DNA of 9,658 bases, from positions 1-9,658 of the forward strand of contig JACCTQ010000354.1 in NCBI GenBank assembly GCA_013812265.1, in the 5' to 3' direction. Below, piece after piece: positions 6,230 to 9,658 of the stretch. Under the pieces are notes generated by a model. That model searched no databases, had not been told where the DNA came from, and worked only from the letters and a program-made list of their open reading frames with translations. Both the position numbers and the translations under genes were made by a program. The stretch is from Actinomycetota bacterium (GTDB taxonomy: Bacteria; Actinomycetota; Thermoleophilia; Gaiellales; Gaiellaceae). How positions within the stretch are numbered: the first letter of the stretch is position 1; every line of letters begins with the position of its first letter.

Positions 6230-7618
6230 CTAGCTCCAGCGGGCGAGCTTCTTGCCGGGATTGAAGAGGCCTTTCGGATCGAACGCGCGCTTGATCTCCT
6301 CGTGCAGGTCGAGTGCCCGGGGCGCCCATTGCCGGGCTAGCTGACCGCGCTTCATCCAGCCGATTCCGTGCTCGCCGGAGATCGAGCCGCCCAGCCTGAG
6401 CGCAAGCGCGAAGATCTCTCCCGCGGCGAGCTCCGCCCGCCGGAGCTCTGCTTCGTCCCCCGGGGCGACGAGGAAGGTGGAGTGGAGGTTGCCATCCCCT
6501 GCGTGACCCCAGCTACAGGCCTCGAGGCCGTTTCGGCGACCGATCTCGAGCGTCCCTTCGATCGCTTCGGCGAGGCGGTCGATCGGCACGACGATGTCTT
6601 CGCTGACCTTCGCGCCTCGCTCCGCCGTGACCGTGAGCGAGACGCCGTCGCGCCAGCGCCAGAGCTCGGCGACGGCTCCCGGGTCGGTCGGCGCCTGGAC
6701 GACGAGCGCATCCTCAGCGAGCGCCTCGAGCACCTCGCCCCTCAGCCGAGTAGCTTCCGTCCGGCTCCCGTCGGCCTCGGCGATCACGAGGAGCGCCGCG
6801 GGCGGGGGTACTTCCCCTGGAAATGAGGGGGTTGCGAAGGCGAGTGTCGCCGCATCCAGGTACTCGAGCGCGGCGACAGGGAGTCCGCTGCCGAGCACCC
6901 GCTCGATGGCGGCGCAGCCGGACGCGGTGCCGCGGTAGAAGCCGACCACCGGCAGGGCGCTTTCCGGCGCCGGCAGCAGCTTCAGCCAGGCGGCCGTGAC
7001 CACGCCGAGCGTCCCCTCGGAGCCGATCAGGAGGCTTTTCAGATCGTAGCCCGCGACGTCCTTGCGAATCGGGCCGCCGACGGAGACGATCTCGCCCGGC
7101 GCCACCACGGCCTCGAGACCTGTGACCCAGGCGCCGGTCGGTCCGTACTTGAACGCGTGAGGTCCTCCCGCGTTGGTGGCGATGTTCCCACCGATCTGGG
7201 ACTGCTCCGCCGCGCCCGGATCGGGAGGGAACCAGAGTCCGCTCTCGCGCGCGATCCGGTGGAGGTCTGCCGTCCTCAAACCCGACTCGACCCAGATTCT
7301 CCAGAGGAGGGGATCGAACGAGCGCACGCGGACGAGTCGGTCGAGCGAGAGGGCGACTCCTCCGTCGAGCGGGACGGCTCCTCCGGCGAAGCCCGTGCCG
7401 CCGCCGCGTGGAACGATGGCGACGTCGTGCTCGTAGCACCACGCGACGACCCGTGCGACCTCGGGAGCGTTCGAGGGCAGGACAACCGCTTCGGCGGAGC
7501 CCCTGAACCCGCGCCCCTCGGTCTCGTCGGACAGAAACTCCGCCGAGGGGGTCGCATGGACGGCGCCGGGCGGAAGCAGCGCCGCGAGCTCGCGGGCGAC
7601 CGCTGTCTCGGGCCGCAT
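6230..7618 (-). CDS. FAD-binding oxidase, glycolate oxidase GlcD / D-lactate dehydrogenase type
   Basis: This 462-residue flavoenzyme of the VAO/PCMH-fold family oxidises a 2-hydroxy acid (glycolate, D-lactate or similar) to the 2-oxo acid. Seen in order: the FAD-binding loop VPRGGGTGFAGGAV (69-82), PPDPGAAEQSQIGGNIATNA (131-150), KYG (157-159), and KDVAGYDLKSLLIGSEGTLG (186-205). The C-terminal substrate/FAD-oxidase domain has GHAGDGNLHST (371-381), SGEHGIG (414-420) and the closing FDPKGLFNPGKKL. Length fits the family. I chose the ATG at 7618 because it leaves the divergent vapB promoter free. An ATG at 7633 (five residues longer) is possible, while the open frame up to 7708 overlaps vapB. 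Neither start has a Shine-Dalgarno sequence. No GlcE or GlcF subunit is adjacent, so it may act as a single-subunit D-2-hydroxyacid dehydrogenase. The exact substrate is not decidable from sequence. Confidence 0.9.
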   Translation of the reverse strand: MRPETAVARELAALLPPGAVHATPSAEFLSDETEGRGFRGSAEAVVLPSNAPEVARVVAWCYEHDVAIVPRGGGTGFAGGAVPLDGGVALSLDRLVRVRSFDPLLWRIWVESGLRTADLHRIARESGLWFPPDPGAAEQSQIGGNIATNAGGPHAFKYGPTGAWVTGLEAVVAPGEIVSVGGPIRKDVAGYDLKSLLIGSEGTLGVVTAAWLKLLPAPESALPVVGFYRGTASGCAAIERVLGSGLPVAALEYLDAATLAFATPSFPGEVPPPAALLVIAEADGSRTEATRLRGEVLEALAEDALVVQAPTDPGAVAELWRWRDGVSLTVTAERGAKVSEDIVVPIDRLAEAIEGTLEIGRRNGLEACSWGHAGDGNLHSTFLVAPGDEAELRRAELAAGEIFALALRLGGSISGEHGIGWMKRGQLARQWAPRALDLHEEIKRAFDPKGLFNPGKKLARWS

Positions 7619-7666
7619 AGCGCCATAGTACATGTTCTGGCGCCATAATGGTGCTACGCTGCGAGG
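7619..7666. promoter_or_regulatory. Divergent glcD-like/vapB promoter with phased repeats
   Basis: This 48-bp gap contains two copies of GCGCCATA (7620-7627 and 7640-7647), exactly 20 bp apart, about two helical turns. The second lies in the palindrome TGGCGCCA (7638-7645). CATAAT (7644-7649) resembles a plus-strand -10, and its complement gives CATTAT (7645-7650) facing the oxidase gene. TACGCT (7655-7660) matches the TANNNT -10 form and ends 6 nt before the vapB GTG, the right place for a leaderless start. VapB-type RHH antitoxins bind repeated or palindromic sites in their own promoter, so the repeats are the likely autoregulatory operator. Confidence 0.5.
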
Positions 7667-7897
7667 GTGCCGAGCGTGCAGATAAAGAACGTCCCCGACG
7701 ATGTGCACCGCGTGCTTCGATACCGAGCCGTCGAAGCCGGCCAGTCGTTGCAGGAGTACCTGCTCGCCCGCCTGGTCGACGAGGCCAGTCGGCCGACGCT
7801 GGACGAAGTGCTCCGCCGGGCTGGGGATCGAGCCGGTGGAAGCATTCCGCTCGCCGCTTCTGCGCGCGCGGTGCGCACCGAGCGCGACGCGCGATGA
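7667..7897 (+). CDS. vapB: VapB/FitA-like ribbon-helix-helix antitoxin
   Basis: This 76-residue antitoxin should neutralise the PIN toxin encoded immediately downstream and, with it, repress the operon. The N-terminal SVQIKNVPDDVHRVLRYRAV forms the RHH strand and first helix, and QSLQEYLLARLVDEA the second helix (about 27-41). The FitA-like pattern 'RPTLDEVLRRAG' follows (42-53), then a flexible basic tail (SIPLAASARAVRTERDAR) of the kind that wraps into the toxin active site. GTG at 7667 gives the family-typical MPSVQIKNVP and suits a leaderless mRNA. A second in-frame GTG at 7676 has a better Shine-Dalgarno sequence (GAGGG, 7663-7667, 8 nt spacer) and would give MQIKNVP. The stop overlaps the toxin start as ATGA (7894-7897), a sign of translational coupling. 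Confidence 0.88.
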   Translation: MPSVQIKNVPDDVHRVLRYRAVEAGQSLQEYLLARLVDEASRPTLDEVLRRAGDRAGGSIPLAASARAVRTERDAR

Positions 7898-8286
7898 TCG
7901 TCGCCGACGCGTCGATCATCGCGTCGGCGCTCGGCGACGACGGCCCTGACGGAGCGCGGGCACGCCGCCGTCTCGCCGGCGAGCGCCTCTTTGCGCCCGA
8001 GCTCATCGACCTAGAGGTGGCCTCCGTCTGGCGGCGGGCGGCGCGAGCCGGGCGGCTTGCGACTCGACGCGCGCGCCAGGCGCTCGCCGACCTCGCTGTC
8101 CTGCCGCTCGTACGTGCTCCCCACCAGCCCCTCATGATCCGGATCTGGGAGCTTCACGACAACCTCACGCCTAACGACGCCGCTTACGTCGCGCTGGCCG
8201 AGGCGCTGGATGCACCGCTGCTGACCGCCGACCGCCGCCTGACCCGAGCCCCCGGGGTGCACTGCGAGATCGAGCTGCTCCGCTGA
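7894..8286 (+). CDS. vapC: VapC-type PIN-domain ribonuclease toxin
   Basis: This 130-residue PIN-domain RNase is the toxin partner of the preceding VapB; VapC toxins are Mg2+-dependent and often cleave tRNA or rRNA. The acidic catalytic set is complete: Asp5 in MIVADASIIASAL, Glu41 in LIDLEVASVWRR, Asp95 in LTPNDAAYVALAE, and Asp113 in PLLTADRRL. The length is normal for VapC. The start is fixed by the 4-bp ATGA overlap with vapB; the frame is open upstream but that part overlaps the antitoxin and is not family-like. The gene converges on the APC permease gene with a 47-bp gap and no clear terminator. The intact active site and intact antitoxin suggest a working toxin-antitoxin pair; the RNA target cannot be read from sequence. 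Confidence 0.93.
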   Translation: MIVADASIIASALGDDGPDGARARRRLAGERLFAPELIDLEVASVWRRAARAGRLATRRARQALADLAVLPLVRAPHQPLMIRIWELHDNLTPNDAAYVALAEALDAPLLTADRRLTRAPGVHCEIELLR

Positions 8287-8333
8287 CGTAAGCTCGCGCC
8301 ACGTCGCGGGCCTCGCTCGATCACGACTCAGCG

Positions 8334-9599
8334 CTACCGCGAGCGCCGGCGCGCGAGGGTCGCCCACCGCCCCACAAGGCCGACCGCGAACACGAGCAGC
8401 CCTACGACCACGGCGGAGGGCGGCAACGCAGCGATGAGCGCGACGCATGCCACCCCTCCGAGGATGTTGAGCGCCCTCGGCCAGCGACGGTGCTCGTCGC
8501 GCTGCGTGTACGCGGACGCGTTCGCCACGGCGTAGTAGGTCAGGACGCCGAACGAAGAGAACCCGATCGCGGTGCGTAGATCGGTCGTGAGCACGAGCAC
8601 CGCGACCACCGCCGCCACGGCGATCTCTGCGTGGTGTGGCACCTGATACCGCGGGTGCACAGACGCGAGCCAGCGCGGAAGATCTCCGTTGCGCGCCATC
8701 GCGAGGCTCGTGCGACCGAGCCCCGCAACGAGGGCGAGGAGCGCACCCAGGCTCGCCACAACTGCGCCACCGCGAATGATGGGAAGCGCCCAGGAGAGAC
8801 CGGCCGCGTCGGCCGCCGTGGCGATTGGGGTTGCGGACGCCGCGAGCGCGCTCGGTCCCGCAGCCAGCAGCGCAGAGACTCCGACGGCGGCGTACAGGGC
8901 GACGGTTAGTCCGAGCGCGATCGGAATCGCGCGCGGGATGGTGTGGGCAGGGTTCCGCACCTCCTCTCCGAGCGTCGCGATCCGCGCGTAGCCTGCGAAC
9001 GCGAAGAACAGCAGCGCGGCTGCCTGAAAGATTCCGTAGATGCCACCGGTGCCGAACGGGAGGTCGCTCAGCTTGTCCGTGCTGGTCCTGCCGCTCGTCG
9101 CGATCGCGACGACGACGGTGAGCAGCGCGAGGATCGAGGCGACGACGAGCACCCGCGCTAGCCGCGCGGTCCGCGTGATGCCGCGATAGTTCACCGCGGT
9201 CAGGGCGACCACTGCGAGCAGCGCGACGATGCGTTGCGTGCCAGGCGAGGCGCTCACGGCGTAGGATGCGAAGGTGAGTGCCATTGCGGCGCACGACGCC
9301 GTCTTCCCGACTACGAATCCCCAACCGGCGATGAAGCCCCACCATTCGCCGAGGCGCTCTCGCCCATAGACATACGTCCCACCGGACGTCGGGTATTGGG
9401 CGGCGAGCTGCGCTGACGCGACGGCGTTGCAGTAGGCCACGCCGGCGGCGAGCGCGAGTCCGATCAGGAGCCCGCTACCCGCCGCCTTCGCCGCTGGCCC
9501 GAAGGCCGAGAAGACACCGGCGCCGATCATGGAGCCAAGCCCGATCACGACGGCGTCGCGCGTGCCGAGGCGCCGCGCGAGTGAGCCGCTCGAGCTCAC
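8334..9599 (-). CDS. APC superfamily amino acid permease
   Basis: This 421-residue, about 12-helix inner-membrane transporter of the APC family moves amino acids or amines into the cell, driven by an ion gradient. TM1 carries the substrate-binding glycine loop GLGSMIGAGVFSAFGPA (20-36). YPTSGGTYVYGRERLGEWWG (69-88) marks the TM2-TM3 region. TM6 has FFAFAGYARIATLGEEVRNP (198-217) with the conserved EE-x-x-NP loop. A cationic-amino-acid-transporter-like branch is possible, but the substrate is uncertain. The GTG at 9597-9599 overlaps the upstream stop as GTGA, indicating coupling to the gene at the right edge. The Shine-Dalgarno sequence is weak. The length is at the short end of the family. 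The 3' end faces vapC. Confidence 0.93.
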   Translation of the reverse strand: MSSSGSLARRLGTRDAVVIGLGSMIGAGVFSAFGPAAKAAGSGLLIGLALAAGVAYCNAVASAQLAAQYPTSGGTYVYGRERLGEWWGFIAGWGFVVGKTASCAAMALTFASYAVSASPGTQRIVALLAVVALTAVNYRGITRTARLARVLVVASILALLTVVVAIATSGRTSTDKLSDLPFGTGGIYGIFQAAALLFFAFAGYARIATLGEEVRNPAHTIPRAIPIALGLTVALYAAVGVSALLAAGPSALAASATPIATAADAAGLSWALPIIRGGAVVASLGALLALVAGLGRTSLAMARNGDLPRWLASVHPRYQVPHHAEIAVAAVVAVLVLTTDLRTAIGFSSFGVLTYYAVANASAYTQRDEHRRWPRALNILGGVACVALIAALPPSAVVVGLLVFAVGLVGRWATLARRRSR

Positions 9600-9658
9600 A
9601 TGGCAGCCGCGACCCGCTTCGCCGCAGCCTCGAGCTCCTCGTCGGGTACGTTCGGGAG
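9596..9658 (-). CDS. C-terminal end of an unidentified gene (5' end outside window)
   Basis: The last 20 codons of a minus-strand frame read LPNVPDEELEAAAKRVAAAM and end in TGA at 9596-9598. The stop overlaps the permease GTG as GTGA, the typical junction of co-translated genes. GC3 codon use is coding-like and the sequence suggests an amphipathic C-terminal helix. Too little is visible to name the product, but it is probably in the same operon as the APC permease and could be related to amino acid or amine metabolism. Confidence 0.65.
   Translation of the reverse strand, partial: LPNVPDEELEAAAKRVAAAM

Noticed and set aside
7648..7893. 82-codon N-terminal extension of the vapC frame
   Set aside because: It overlaps vapB, is Arg/Ser/Pro-rich and unlike PIN proteins; the ATGA overlap at 7894 gives a normal-length VapC.
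6714..8135. A 473-codon minus-strand open frame across the oxidase, vapB and vapC
   Set aside because: Arg/Ser-rich frame shadow; the three genes it overlaps have clear domain matches in other frames.
8287..8333. Possible bidirectional terminator between vapC and the permease gene
   Set aside because: Only short GC-rich complementarities and no convincing stem-loop or T-run.
8011..9345. A 444-codon minus-strand open frame within the permease gene and vapC
   Set aside because: Shadow frame of the permease, Arg-rich throughout, no motif.

Overview
The window is very GC-rich DNA with strongly GC-biased third codon positions, GTG starts, several starts without a Shine-Dalgarno sequence, and gene families typical of soil Actinobacteriota. 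A deep-branching actinobacterium such as a member of Thermoleophilia (Solirubrobacterales/Gaiellales-like) is the best guess; this is inference from style and gene content, as no marker gene is present.

Layout, left to right. (1) 1-359, minus: the N-terminal part of a prephenate dehydratase (pheA-like), running off the left edge. (2) 478-2802, plus: a complete MMPL/RND-type membrane transporter, followed by a GC-rich hairpin. (3) 2803-3244: 442 bp without an intact gene. It contains what look like two decayed genes: an internally deleted, frameshifted small 'IACTL...CCxF' protein on the plus strand and the tail of a DUF2975-like membrane protein on the minus strand. (4) 3245-5458, minus: a second, paralogous MMPL transporter facing the first tail to tail. 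(5) 5459-5595: an AT-rich divergent regulatory region, then 5596-6213, plus: a PadR/Vir-type repressor that probably controls the second MMPL pump. (6) 6230-7618, minus: an FAD-binding glycolate oxidase/D-lactate dehydrogenase-type (GlcD-like) enzyme. (7) 7619-7666: a short divergent promoter with a phased direct repeat, then 7667-7897 and 7894-8286, plus: a VapB/VapC (FitA-like RHH antitoxin and PIN toxin) module overlapping by ATGA. (8) 8334-9599, minus: an APC-family amino acid permease, translationally coupled by a GTGA overlap to the last 20 codons of an unidentified gene at the right edge.

How the genes fit together. The only clear functional units are the PadR-MMPL2 divergent pair (a regulator next to an efflux or lipid-export pump), the VapBC operon, and the two-gene operon ending in the APC permease. 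PheA, GlcD-like oxidase and MMPL1 look like stand-alone genes. I do not see a convincing new multi-gene system. The most interesting items are the gene graveyard between the two convergent MMPL paralogs, the Asn-to-Ser change in a PheA active-site motif, and the regulatory architecture of the two divergent promoters.
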